Source of the DNA: Owenia fusiformis
Lineage: Eukaryota; Annelida; Polychaeta; Sabellida; Oweniidae
Direction of reading: 5' to 3'
DNA length: 64,000 nucleotides
NCBI GenBank assembly: GCA_903813345.2
Contig: CAIIXF020000007.1
Span: 1,431,730 to 1,495,729, forward strand
Part shown: positions 58,001 through 64,000 of the stretch, piece by piece
Layout of the letters: each line of letters begins with the position of its first letter
How positions within the stretch are numbered: the stretch's first letter is position 1
Made by a program: the position numbers and the translations under genes
The notes under the pieces: generated by a model
Seen by the model: only the letters and a program-made list of their open reading frames with translations
What the model was told of the DNA's origin: nothing
Databases searched by the model: none

Positions 58001-59481
58001 ATTCTACTATGACCGTAAGTATTGTTTCTCTCGTTTCTCTTACATATCATATGTCATGGTGGAATATTATGTACCATTCAATGAAAAAATACCGTGAGCA
58101 AAGATCTTATTTATTCAACTTCTGGTGGTAAACTGTTATTTGCTTGATCAAAGCTCTGTAGTGTAGATCAAACAAATCTGAAGATGACGATTTGACCACA
58201 AATTACGAATTAAACTAGTATTTCTATGAAAACGTTAATCTTTCTGTTTAAGTAGTAGATCACAAACTCGTATATTCTCATTTCCTAAAATCCCAGTCCA
58301 AATCCATTACTTGTTCTCGAGAAATCGCTTGTTTTCCTCGAAACGCTCCGTCGATTTAGACCACAATTTTAGAAACGCTCTTACCATTTTGTTTTGATAT
58401 CATTTTCAGATTATTAGAGAAGAGTTCCGAATCGAATCTATCTCTCAAAAACGTGTTGTACTTGTTAGGCAAATTGAAACATCTGAACCTGGTGGTGCTA
58501 AACGTGCAACTAGCTAATTAAAGCCTATACATTAGATGATGTCATGCCTACATATGTGCTAAATCATAAAACTATAGAAAAAACGAAGTTATATGTGAAT
58601 TAATCTTTCTTCTATTGATGCCAAGGGGTATAATAGATCTTTTCTTTCTCTTCCTGAAAAGGAAAGGCAAGCTATATATTTCCTTAACTAATCTAGACTA
58701 CCAATTCACTGTGTTGACCAGATTGGAGCGTTTCTTGAATATGAGAATGTCATCATTTTTAAGACTGGATTTTCGGTCATCAAATCACTATAACGATAAT
58801 GTATGGTGCGTTGAAGCATTGGAATTTGACTAAAATATACATTGGTGCTCTAATCTTGGCTCAACTAATCACATGTATCGACAAAAGGGGTTTTGACCGG
58901 TAGAATGACAAATACGTTTTTGAATTTTGATAACTATACTGCTTCGTACAGCTCTTCCTAATTGCTTCAAACGTCGACAGCCAGCCATGTACAACATGAA
59001 TATCACACCAATCGAATGGTATACTCGAAATATGTAACTCATACCTCTTATTCCCATTATTGTCAGACGGCTCATCATTCCCGCCAGACAGTTTTCCTAT
59101 TCCGGAGCGTTTCTTTGTTTAATTTCAGTAATGAAACGCTCCGTCGTGCATGTAGGAGCGTTTGGGTTATACACCGTGATTATACACTTTGAATAAAGTA
59201 GCCATTTTTGAAGATTTAACACATAATTAGATCAGTATTTATTAATATTCCTTTTGTTCTATCTACTTTGTAAACTTTCACAAAACTACAAAAATGCAGT
59301 CTCACCGTGTGGATCCTGGTAGAGGGCCATGATAGCAGGCAATAGCAGCAGTCAATAGAGCATCGCCACAACACGTCATTACTTTACTGTTGGCAGTGTT
59401 CAATTGGGATGTCCATATGTTATGCTGCATGGCCATGTTATCCATAAGGTTGTTGGAATGAGAGATCTTTTTCTCAATGCC
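33162..59481 (-). CDS. DNHD1: DNHD1-like dynein heavy chain domain protein, 5'-partial, 20 exons in window
   Basis: Twenty exons join in consistent phase to 5,040 bases, which is 1,679 codons plus a TAA stop. The order of motifs follows a dynein heavy chain: stalk exit and LLTAAIACYHGPLP (start of AAA5), VRVGDMELL and CLYFSTSAPLFLK, then ERPEFEGQR, the YRSVATNGAMLY block, the AAA6 segments, GNWLILENAHLAQTW, and the C-terminal domain with EGVYITGLHL. It departs from motor dyneins in a long Ser-rich insert in AAA5, weakly conserved AAA6 and an acidic/heptad tail, which is why I call it DNHD1-like rather than axonemal DNAH. AAA1 to AAA4 and the microtubule-binding stalk tip lie off the right edge. 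DNHD1 is linked to sperm flagellum function in mammals; its role here is inferred. Confidence 0.82.
34297..34846 (-). CDS. DNHD1: DNHD1-like window exon 19 (dynein C-terminal domain)
   Basis: 183 codons plus a split one. They include an ALPRTSKDQLYPLDLFFHYE helix, IALLLYAARGDIALAPDLNN, IPTAWSHYTFPLSLDLIDWI, FHRPDRFVQAVLQTHARKQF and SFTLDYQ. (I/V)P..W......S...L..W and (P..F..A..Q..AR) are the canonical motifs of the dynein C-terminal domain. Confidence 0.95.
35135..35295 (-). CDS. DNHD1: DNHD1-like window exon 18
   Basis: It encodes LPRMSQGVSGLLYHLLQNEE, then a charged linker ending LNEEKS. The acceptor TTAG and donor GTGAAG keep phase. It belongs to the start of the C-terminal domain. Confidence 0.85.
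35446..35561 (-). CDS. DNHD1: DNHD1-like window exon 17
   Basis: It encodes GIEHIISHIYEGHSVDKGDQ, AVVESLVKLVMLEPTKLAS. It corresponds to the dynein (L/I)xxLI.E.IYGG.(I/V)....D position, with IYEGHSVDKGDQ here. Confidence 0.9.
35892..36066 (-). CDS. DNHD1: DNHD1-like window exon 16
   Basis: It encodes DTYQKDYILPLSLLHSTLSH, RRIFSTSSFAREHHWSHFDI, CAIIEVMKTIKLFCKGHT. It matches the dynein helix with (F/L)...HS...(E/H)RR.F....W......F. It ends in phase 1. Confidence 0.9.
36414..36547 (-). CDS. DNHD1: DNHD1-like window exon 15
   Basis: It encodes GILVQHAMKVSTETTNNYRS, SILRNFQSVSNIFNQWELAS and EMQDW. (I)P..ILQ...K...E.....N is the typical dynein continuation. Confidence 0.9.
36884..37058 (-). CDS. 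DNHD1: DNHD1-like window exon 14
   Basis: It encodes TILGATVPEVDDEAIPDDTT, a polar run, then VKLTFRLFVTTRADMGNKIP. (F)FRL(F/W)(V/I)TT(R/E) followed by IP is the dynein segment before the C-terminal domain. It ends in phase 1. Confidence 0.9.
37489..37554 (-). CDS. DNHD1: DNHD1-like window exon 13
   Basis: Twenty-two codons, DIIEGPKGDRITATPNPRSR then KT, phase 0 at both ends, acceptor TACAG and donor GTAAGT. No motif is visible. It is supported by splice sites and frame only. Confidence 0.72.
37555..38851. other. DNHD1-like intron, nothing recognised
   Basis: A 1.3-kb AT-rich intron with frequent ATATC words and no exon or element seen. Confidence 0.6.
38852..39066 (-). CDS. DNHD1: DNHD1-like window exon 12 (AAA6, GNWLILENAHL)
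   Basis: It encodes GHAFVNPSQEIQSFAKQRGM, VHVVSFG, ECMETGNWLILENAHLAQTW. The G(N/H)W(V/L)(I/L)L(Q/E)N.HL motif is the strongest dynein heavy chain signature in the window. Confidence 0.94.
39383..39551 (-). CDS. DNHD1: DNHD1-like window exon 11 (AAA6)
   Basis: It encodes LSEVCRALVLYELGGVLVQP, DHYSLPEVYSYMDRSVPVIL, ILPSNVHSAPEHRSTQ. PVILILPSN is the counterpart of TP(I/L)(I/F)F(I/V)LSPG in motor dyneins. It ends in phase 1. Confidence 0.88.
39689..39787 (-). CDS. DNHD1: DNHD1-like window exon 10 (AAA6)
   Basis: Thirty-three codons: YPVALMNVVPEDNFLKLTVF, QKCIVWRVCYPQR. It corresponds to the dynein segment F.KLLLLR.LRPDR, in a diverged form (LTVFQKCIVWRVCYPQR). Confidence 0.88.
40093..40194 (-). 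CDS. DNHD1: DNHD1-like window exon 9
   Basis: Thirty-four codons: AWSDCTALEMTVAVFRGLRE, SLTKHSAEWLEYFQ. It fits the AAA6 helix before the LLLLR segment of dyneins. Phase 0 at both ends. Confidence 0.87.
40430..40987 (-). CDS. DNHD1: DNHD1-like window exon 8 (coiled coil to AAA6)
   Basis: 186 codons. They begin EVVMQKTLQLEGPLLEDKSM, then a heptad-like helix, RESYRSVATNGAMLYQTICK, NPLYHITFDVFLKLF. This is the dynein linker between AAA5 and AAA6 (L..D......L.......I, then YRPVA.R...L). It ends in DIMENIEFEYKPQWMSRQ. Confidence 0.93.
41035..41240. repeat. Degenerate GACATGACTG repeats
   Basis: About eight diverged ~22-bp units with TTGACATGACTGATA cores. Confidence 0.55.
41829..41966. mobile_element. 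138-bp MITE-like inverted repeat
   Basis: AATAGGGAGTTTAA at the left and TTTAAACTCCCTATT at the right. No target duplication resolved. Confidence 0.4.
42291..43377. mobile_element. 1.09-kb palindromic mariner-type element
   Basis: Ends CAGGGTGGGCCAATAAAAAT and its inverse, flanked by TA at 42289-42290 and 43378-43379. The whole element folds back: the arms are about 450 bp each and the spacer about 160 bp, with CAGACTGATTGTTCAGG on one side and CCTGAACAATCAGTCTG-like sequence on the other. No transposase. Confidence 0.88.
43604..45316 (+). CDS. Secreted or membrane-anchored somatomedin-B ectodomain protein, single exon
   Basis: 570 codons with no intron, inside an intron of the DNHD1-like gene on the opposite strand. 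I chose the ATG at 43604 because it begins a signal peptide (MFFQLILLHLYINVNS). Residues about 39-84 form a somatomedin-B domain with the eight-cysteine pattern (RRCAASPATHSNQYFYCNC, CVEFGDCCHDY). Next comes a cysteine-rich ectodomain with two NxxCAxCxx motifs (IYCAMCNGV and FPCALCANT), which I recall from ectodomains of invertebrate orphan adhesion-type GPCRs. About ten N-glycosylation sequons are visible. The protein ends with one hydrophobic segment (GGMFGIIFGTLLCFLIAS) three residues from the C-terminus, so the seven-membrane domain is absent. It could be a GPI-anchored or tail-anchored decoy, or a retroposed truncated copy. Function unknown. Confidence 0.82.
   Translation: MFFQLILLHLYINVNSIEAIMAPPFAHWDMIATTDSPQRCNDFTRRSCDRRCAASPATHSNQYFYCNCDVLCVEFGDCCHDYQEQCKPDYIRGSVTSNTSTTSCKMISKALGVYVVSACPEEKLVDNITIELCENPNHDDILGITPVMDNQTGVHYENIYCAMCNGVQNVTFWQSKVYCMNDAFPEDLDEIIISKNKLWDIVKNNDQCSINFTMSDQIQHHNIPPRSCFKLAENYQDECSRNPNATLANMCRDEGFAPVFVTSVERKEAVMFPNFPCALCANTDKNLIECSPLSDKDVQDDTSGGLMDEAVFFSYELLIKGENLNEVKYQHKSILNGVDRLGAFTETCFNVREGCRVVSCPLYYTQDGDRCTFSGDIFQLNVSLSSGPLSWRHYSNSKLNSLRVLPFKSDILNYMFEDIPILGQPMIDLNSGCSEQPTETRTQENYGYCDYFVTLNVKVPKSFNIKQQIIMIGFHVNQLQRSMKVIASQEFILHHFAQRKIEPPNETILNLNPGTDIKESDDAKNGSVHVFHQTNKTQRETATSSCRNAGGMFGIIFGTLLCFLIASNVH
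45637..46775. repeat. 113-bp satellite, about 10 units
   Basis: Units such as CTAGAGCTGCATTCACATTG plus GAGGTGTTCCCATATC are nearly identical. The variant CCCAAACAC occurs in units 1, 4 and 7, giving a three-unit higher-order period of 339 bp; the rest have CCCAGACAC. One late unit has a two-base insertion. The staggered 70-codon ORFs are by-products of the array. Confidence 0.95.
47107..47291 (-). CDS. DNHD1: DNHD1-like window exon 7
   Basis: It encodes GDGYQRLPVEKVCVIDMTIT, DTASVDRLLFDLMKLERPEF, EGQRKSIEADLV. V..I(D/N)(M/F)T(I/V)T and ERPEFE are dynein hallmarks. I chose the acceptor TATAG at 47292 over an upstream CAG because it keeps frame and follows a TACTAAT branch-point-like sequence. 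Confidence 0.9.
47741..47926 (-). CDS. DNHD1: DNHD1-like window exon 6 (AAA5)
   Basis: It encodes GITVLVSHCERKPLDPLFRA, LLLKQFTVDKEGNRTVRVGD, then FCLYFSTSAPLFLK. VR(V/L)GD and FxLYxxT are core dynein AAA5 motifs. Phase 1 at both ends. Confidence 0.92.
48045..48150. mobile_element. Diverged copy of the TGTCACCACC element
   Basis: It shares ACATGACAATGTCACCA, TACAAAAGTGTAACCA and TTGTTACAGA with the copy at 3603-3724. Confidence 0.45.
48219..48406 (-). CDS. DNHD1: DNHD1-like window exon 5
   Basis: It encodes a polar start (SRSAVSRGTGVGSDYRP), then NPTEMYNFTIEDEIVHPENN, LWIVEADDEELDYKLANAIL. LDYKLANAILHG leads into the dynein AAA5 strand. A 7.7-kb intron full of repeats separates it from exon 4. 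Confidence 0.85.
49390..51700. repeat. Four direct repeats of ~450 bp
   Basis: Copies begin near 49390, 49942, 50973 and 51420 with (C)GTTAATCCCTAATTATTCAA and include GTTAGAGTTAATGGATTAAT, CCCTCTTACACAGA and CACTTTGCCAAC. The second copy is longer, probably from an insertion near 50400-50940. The LINE follows the fourth. Confidence 0.8.
51880..54505 (+). mobile_element. 5'-truncated non-LTR retrotransposon (LINE) with long reverse transcriptase ORF
   Basis: An uninterrupted frame from about 51897 to 54332 (about 810 codons) encodes a non-LTR reverse transcriptase. Visible motifs are GKAVGTDLIPNEF, PLHKGG and RGITI, QGAFRKGHRLENN, FLDISKAFDVIDRD, GVKQGCVLSTTLFSIIMSDL, the catalytic FADDIVLF and LGYYFN. 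A C-terminal zinc-knuckle-like cluster CEWCPDTIENLEHRLTIC follows. The N-terminal endonuclease is missing, there is a stop just upstream in frame, and no ATG starts the frame, so the copy is 5'-truncated, as is usual for LINEs. It ends in an AATAAAT-rich tail at about 54475-54505. Clade not assigned. It sits in an intron of the DNHD1-like gene, antisense to it. Confidence 0.9.
54828..55617. repeat. ~460-bp tandem duplication in the Helitron-like element
   Basis: ACGGCCATTTTGAATTTTAC, then CAATCTACTCTT and CGGCGGCCATCTTGAAAAA, occur twice, near 54828-55150 and 55290-55617. The intervening part is also related to 48956-49083. Confidence 0.85.
55675..55735. repeat. GGAC(G/T)-rich microsatellite
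   Basis: Tandem GGACGGACGGAC and GACTGACTGA words near the Helitron-like 5' end. The 398-bp copy has a comparable tract. Confidence 0.85.
56119..56350 (-). CDS. DNHD1: DNHD1-like window exon 4 (polar linker)
   Basis: It encodes MQINDALGAQGENSDHQYDS and then mostly Ser/Thr/Arg-rich sequence (ISFSDITSEITMSDTGTSRS). It joins exon 3 through TTG and exon 5 through a split Ser. No dynein motif is visible, so the DNHD1-specific insert continues here. Confidence 0.8.
56601..57122 (-). CDS. DNHD1: DNHD1-like window exon 3 with Ser-rich insert
   Basis: The first 60 codons are low-complexity and polar (DIHSNDIHSSSSSPDDADAH and a Gly/Gln-rich run). They are followed by a structured part, IQDVLSTFDELSDWQLKNLP and QDGQALENALIMRV, then HCWPLLIDPDNQADVW. 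The WPLLIDPxxQA motif is the dynein AAA5 segment. The polar insert is not part of motor dyneins. The acceptor at 57123 and donor at 56600 keep phase. Confidence 0.87.
57379..57569 (-). CDS. DNHD1: DNHD1-like window exon 2
   Basis: It encodes KELLDDWMERCRLGNFDPFF, then VVGAQRDKPMTSLSVRLHNL and a Pro/Thr-rich end. The R(K)xxLxxxW motif after the AAA5 entry is as in dyneins. The donor is GTAAAA in phase 1. Confidence 0.85.
57907..59178. mobile_element. 1.27-kb TIR element with identical termini
   Basis: Inverted termini of about 44 bp are identical (CACGGTGTATAACCCAAACG and on through CATGCACGACGGAGCGTT). The target duplication ATTAT is at 57902-57906 and 59179-59183. The motif GAAACGCTCC or its inverse recurs about nine times across the element. 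It contains the 45-aa two-exon ORF. The identical ends suggest a recent insertion. No transposase recognised. Confidence 0.85.
57985..58517 (+). CDS. Small two-exon ORF (45 aa) inside a TIR element
   Basis: Exon 1 is 57985-58014: ATG in good context (AAAATGG) gives MAANEDSTMT, followed at once by a perfect GTAAGT donor. Exon 2 is 58410-58517 after TCATTTTCAG: IIREEFRIESISQKRVVLVR then QIETSEPGGAKRATS and a TAA. The phase is 0 across the intron and both splice sites match consensus. The product is a basic/charged 45-residue peptide that I do not recognise. It lies wholly within a 1.27-kb transposon with identical termini, so it could be a captured host 5' gene fragment or an element-encoded protein. 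It is unproven without transcript data. Confidence 0.45.
59306..59481 (-). CDS. DNHD1: DNHD1-like window exon 1 (stalk exit / AAA5 entry)
   Basis: It encodes GIEKKISHSNNLMDNMAMQH and then NIWTSQLNTANSKVMTCCGD, ALLTAAIACYHGPLPGST. It matches the end of coiled coil 2, where dyneins have W...L..........GD.L...A...Y.G. It starts in phase 0, so an upstream exon lies beyond the window. Confidence 0.85.
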
Positions 59482-60294
59482 CTATAAAGAACATGATAAA
59501 GGTAAGTGAATGAGACAGTAAACGGATAGTCTAGCTTCTAGCCTTTTGCCCCCCCCCCCATCCCAATGCATTTCCCAAGAAGTAATAGTCATTTCCAATG
59601 GAGTTATCATACCTGTGTATTCAAGTAGCGGGAAGAGGGGGTGGGGCGCAGGGGCTTGTAGCTAGACCAATAGTTTGAAAGCAGGCTCAAAAGTGCTGAG
59701 TCAGCAAATTTTATCATTTTCGAGTCGGTTTTGACCATATGCTTGAAACTATTTAATATCTCATTTGAAGATGATGCAATTATTATGAAACATTCTTAAT
59801 ATATTAATAAGGCATGTATGAAGAATTCCTGGAAGTTTGGGTCTTAGCCAACAAAATTTGGTAGAGATATGGGATAATTTGTCCCTAAAATAACATAATT
59901 TCTCTTCAAAATGTCTTAATCAGTCGATAGTTAATCAGTCGTTAAAAAAACAGTTAGGGCCTATGGTGTATAAAACCTGATTAAAAACTTCACTGATGAT
60001 GTTAGCAAATATATCTTGCATGAGTTTCAATAAAAAGTACAAGTATCTATTTTTTCTGATTTTTCTCTTTACCTTCCCCTAAAAATTCAAGAAAGGGGAC
60101 GTGGCACCTTACACTTCAGTTGTTGAATTTGTTGCTAGGGTCAAATAGAAAATGTGTATCATTATAGCAAAAAGTGTTATTCTAAATAAATCTTAACACT
60201 ATTTGTGACATCATGATATGCTAAACATATTCATTATCTACCATTTTATATTTTTACGGCTTATCATTGCAATACCCCATACAAGGCATTAACA
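59482..60294. other. DNHD1-like intron, nothing recognised
   Basis: Contains a C-run at about 59551 and no other structure that I can name. Confidence 0.5.
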
Positions 60295-63072
60295 TGACAA
60301 AATGTCACCACCTAGTTGCTCACAATATTATGAGTTCAAACTTAAGTCAGATTTGAATTTCTGAGAACTTGTAAAGTCAAATTTGAACTTCTGAAAAGAT
60401 GTAGATGATTTTGAAAAAAAAATTTGGTCAATTTGAAGCAAGTTGAAAACAGACCTTTTTGACCTTTTTTGACCTTGAGAAGGTCATTAAAGGTCAAATG
60501 TCAAATCTAAAGTCAGATTTGAATTTCTGAGAACATGTAGATGATTTCGAAAAAAAAATTTAGTCAATTTGAAGCAAGTTGAAAAAAGACCTTTTTGACC
60601 CTATTTGACTTTGAGAAGGTCATTGAAGGTCAAATGTCAAATCTTAAGTCAAATCTAAAGTCAGATTTGAATTTCTGAGAACAGGTAGATGATTTTAAAA
60701 TTTTTTTTTAGTCAATTTGAAGCAAGTTGTAAAACAGACCTTTTTGACCTTTTTTGACCTTGAGAAGGTCATTAAAGGTAAAATGTCAAATCTAAAGTCA
60801 GATTTGAATTTCTGAGAACATTTAGATGATTTTGAAAAAAAGAATTAGTCAATTTGAAGCAAGTTGAAAAAAGACCTTTTTGACCTTTTTTGACCTTGAG
60901 AAGGTCATTGAAGGTCAAATCTAAAGTCATATTTGAATTTCTGAGAACATGTAGATGATTTTGAAAAAAAAATTAGTCAATTTGAAGCAAGATGAAAAAA
61001 TACCTTTTTGACCTTTTTTGACATTGAGAAGGTCATTGAAGGTCAAATGTCAAATCTAAAGTCAGATTTGAATTTCTGAGAACATGTAGATGATTTTGAA
61101 AAAAATTTTTTAGTCAATTTGAAGCAAGTTGAAAAAAGACCTTTTTGACCTTTTTTGACTTTGAGAAGGTCATTGAAGGTCAAATGTCAAATCTTAGTCA
61201 AATCTAAAGTCAGATTTGAATTTCTGAGAACACGTAGATGATTTTGAAAAATTTTTTTTGTCAATTTGAAGCAAGTTGAAAACAGACCTTTTTGACCTTT
61301 TTTGACCTTGAGAAGGTCATTGAAGGTCAAATGTCAAATCTTAAGTCAGATTTGAATTTCTGAGAACACGTAGATGATTTTGAAAAAAAAATTTAGTCAA
61401 TTTGAAGCAAGTTGAAAACAGACCTTTTTGACCTTTTTTGACCTTGAGAAGGTCATTGAAGGTCAAATGTCAAATCTAAAGTCAGATTCGAATTTCTGAG
61501 AACATGTAGATAATTTTGAAAAAAAAAGTTAGTAAATTTGAAGCAAGTTGAAAAAAGACCTTTTTGACCTTTTTTTGACTTTGAGAAGGTCATTGAAGGT
61601 CAAATGTCAAATCTTAAGTCAAATCTAAAGTCAGATTTGAATTTCTAAGAACACGTAGATGATTTTGAAAAAATTTTTTAGTCAATTTGAAGCAAGTTGA
61701 AAACAGACCTTTTTGACCTTTTTTGACCTTGAGAAGGTCATTGAAGGTCAAATGTCAAATCTTAAGTCAGATTTGAATTTCTGAGAACACGTAGATGATT
61801 TTGAAAAAAAAATTTAGTCAATTTGAAGCAAGTTGAAAACAGACCTTTTTGACCTTTTTTTACCTTGAGAAGGTCATTGAAGGTCAAATCTAAAGTCAGA
61901 TTTGAAGGTCAAATGTCAAATCTAAAGTCAGATTTGAATTTCTGAGAACATGTAGATGATTTTGAAAAAAAATTTAGTAAATGTGAAGCAAGTTGAAAAA
62001 AGACCTTTTTGACCTTGAGAAGGTCATTGAAGGTCAAATGTCAAATCTAAAGTCAGATTTGAACTTCTGAGAACATGTAGATGATTTAGAAAAAAATTGA
62101 AGTCAGTCTAAACAGTATTTGTTAAGTTATAGGAAGTTGTAAGAAATTGTTACAGACGCCGGACGCCAACCGCCGGACGCCAACCACCAACCACCAACCA
62201 AAGATGTAGATGATTTTGAAAAAAAAATTTGGTCAATTTGAAGCAAGTTGAAAACAGACCTTTTTGACCTTTTTTGACCTTGAGAAGGTCATTAAAGGTC
62301 AAATGTCAAATCTAAAGTCAGATTTGAATTTCTGAGAACATGTAGATGATTTCGAAAAAAAAATTTAGTCAATTTGAAGCAAGTTGAAAAAAGACCTTTT
62401 TGACCTTTTTTGACTTTGAGAAGGTCATTGAAGGTCAAATGTCAAATCTTAAGTCAAATCTAAAGTCAGATTTGAATTTCTGAGAACAGGTAGATGATTT
62501 TAAAAATTTTTTTTAGTCAATTTGAAGCAAGTTGTAAAACAGACCTTTTTGACCTTTTTTGACCTTGAGAAGGTCATTAAAGGTAAAATGTCAAATCTAA
62601 AGTCAGATTTGAATTTCTGAGAACATTTAGATGATTTTGAAAAAAAGAATTAGTCAATTTGAAGCAAGTTGAAAAAAGACCTTTTTGACCTTTTTTGACC
62701 TTGAGAAGGTCATTGAAGGTCAAATCTAAAGTCATATTTGAATTTCTGAGAACATGTAGATGATTTTGAAAAAAAAATTAGTCAATTTGAAGCAAGATGA
62801 AAAAATACCTTTTTGACCTTTTTTGACATTGAGAAGGTCATTGAAGGTCAAATGTCAAATCTAAAGTCAGATTTGAATTTCTGAGAACATGTAGATGATT
62901 TTGAAAAAAAAATTTTAGTCAATTTGAAGCAAGTTGAAAAAAGACCTTTTTGACCTTTTTTGACTTTGAGAAGGTCAACCGCCGGACGCCAACCACCAAC
63001 CACCAACCGCCGGACGCCGTCGCAAAAAAACGGAGACCATAACAATATGTCACCACTTTTGGTGGTGACATA
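60295..63072. mobile_element. 2.8-kb element carrying a ~140-bp satellite array
   Basis: The ends TGACAAAATGTCACCACC and TTTTGGTGGTGACATA match those of the 122-bp copy at 3603-3724. The interior is about 18 units with GTCAGATTTGAATTTCTGAG, TCAATTTGAAGCAAGTTGAA and TTGACCTTGAGAAGGTCATT. CGCCGGACGCCAACCACCAA segments interrupt it at about 62155-62205 and 62978-63020. Confidence 0.75.
60398..62960 (+). repeat. Long-range duplication within the satellite array
   Basis: About 740 bp beginning GTAGATGATTTTGAAAAAAA at 60398 recur almost unchanged, including unit-specific variants, from 62205. This is a block duplication at about 1.8-kb distance and not simple unit turnover. Confidence 0.8.
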
Positions 63073-64000
63073 AAAACCGTTTAGGGTATGTGTGGTCAGC
63101 AATAGGAAATACATGTATGTGTACTAATAACATTTTTTTAAATTGTATTTCAGATGCCATCCTATCCTAATGTTGTTCATGTAGTTATGGTATGTTAAGA
63201 ATGAATTATGATGATAATATGTTATATTACACTCCCCATCATAAGTTTTGTAACTGGACGTTCCCTTTTGAATCACTTATTAAAGCTTGTCATGCTGTTT
63301 TGCAATTTTAAACAAGACATCAAGCTTTTTAAATAAAGCAATAAGGAACAAAATCAAAGTTCAAACATTGATAGACCTTGATATGTAATCATATGAAAAC
63401 TTGCAGTTGCCAACCTTATGGAGGGGGTGTATAAGTATTATATGTGTTATAAATTGTTTAGTTGTAGAAACCTGAAGCAAGGAAATAATAGTGCTTTACA
63501 TTCTCTTTAAGTGATCAATTCCGTGGCACTGGGTTTGTTGACATAACTTATATGATATGTGACATTACGCGAGTTTGGTCCTTAGGCCAACATATTCCAT
63601 TGGTGCAGAATCCCATTCGCCCCATCAAGTCCCACCATGCCATATCGAGTCCCACAATGTCACAAGAGACCTTGTTAACTTTGTCCCATGGAGTCTCATT
63701 GAGTCCCTCCATATCCCATTGAGTCCCACGGAAATGATGTGATTTAGTTTAGAAGGTTTTGTTGAGGTCATTTTCATCCCAAGTTAGCTGACACATCCCA
63801 TGATCAAAAGTCCCTAGATGCCCAAATGGAAAGAATGAACAGGTTCATTCTCAATGGGACTTCGTGGGACTTTGCCAAATGATACCCCATCGAATCTCAT
63901 AGGATTCAATGGGGCTTCATGGGGCAAAGTCCCAAGGAATCCCAAGGAGTTCCATCGGGCAAAGCTCAATGAAGTCCAACATATTTCCATGAGGTCCCAC
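63073..64000. repeat. Region with dispersed GAGTCCCA words at the right edge
   Basis: From about 63600, words such as CCATTGAGTCCCA and TCAATGGGACTTC recur in both orientations at irregular spacing. No gene is seen. 63073-63590 shows nothing recognised. Confidence 0.45.

Overview
This window is eukaryotic, AT-rich and intron-rich. The genes have GT..AG introns of 0.1 to about 8 kb, the standard code, and a heavy load of DNA transposons, Helitron-like elements, foldback palindromes and minisatellites. The gene content (ankyrin-tailed asparaginase, dynein-heavy-chain-domain protein, somatomedin-B ectodomain protein) and the repeat style suggest a marine invertebrate metazoan such as an echinoderm, hemichordate, lophochordate-like or lophotrochozoan animal. 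The sequence alone does not fix the phylum. I rebuilt exons by hand from splice sites, reading phase and protein family motifs.

Region 1 (1-29.5 kb, minus strand) is a 60 kDa lysophospholipase/L-asparaginase gene of the ASPG type. It reads from right to left, and its last exon or exons lie off the left edge. The catalytic motifs GGTIGM and HGTDTM, the catalytic lysine segment and the start of the ankyrin tail are all visible. The gene has two interchangeable first exons (29331-29472 and 19830-20034). Each encodes its own GGTIGM motif, and both end in phase 1. It also has two homologous 113-bp internal exons (10995-11107 and 9544-9656) with the same splice phases and 21 of 37 identical residues. 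Their length is not a multiple of three, so including both would shift the frame and they should be mutually exclusive. This double modular duplication in a metabolic enzyme is the most interesting signal in the window.

Region 2 (20.1-32.5 kb) is the promoter and first-intron zone of that gene, packed with inverted repeats. It holds a TA-flanked 1.16-kb element whose end overlaps the 5' end of first exon A, a 4.1-kb near-perfect palindrome with an internal 21-bp satellite that flips orientation, a 5-kb inverted-repeat structure around first exon B, and CpG-rich hairpins.

Region 3 (33.1-64 kb, minus strand) is the 3' part of a very large dynein heavy chain domain gene, DNHD1-like. Twenty consecutive exons join with consistent phase into 1,679 codons plus a stop. 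They cover the end of the stalk, AAA5, AAA6 and the C-terminal domain, then an acidic and Ser/Leu/Pro heptad-repeat tail. The 5' part lies beyond the right edge. Its introns carry an opposite-strand single-exon somatomedin-B protein gene (43604-45316), a palindromic mariner-type element, a 113-bp satellite, a 5'-truncated LINE reverse transcriptase, a composite Helitron-like element, a TIR element with a small spliced ORF, and a 2.7-kb array of roughly 140-bp units.

I saw no rRNA, tRNA, CRISPR or retroviral/LTR element. Most short ORFs in the window are chance reading through repeats.
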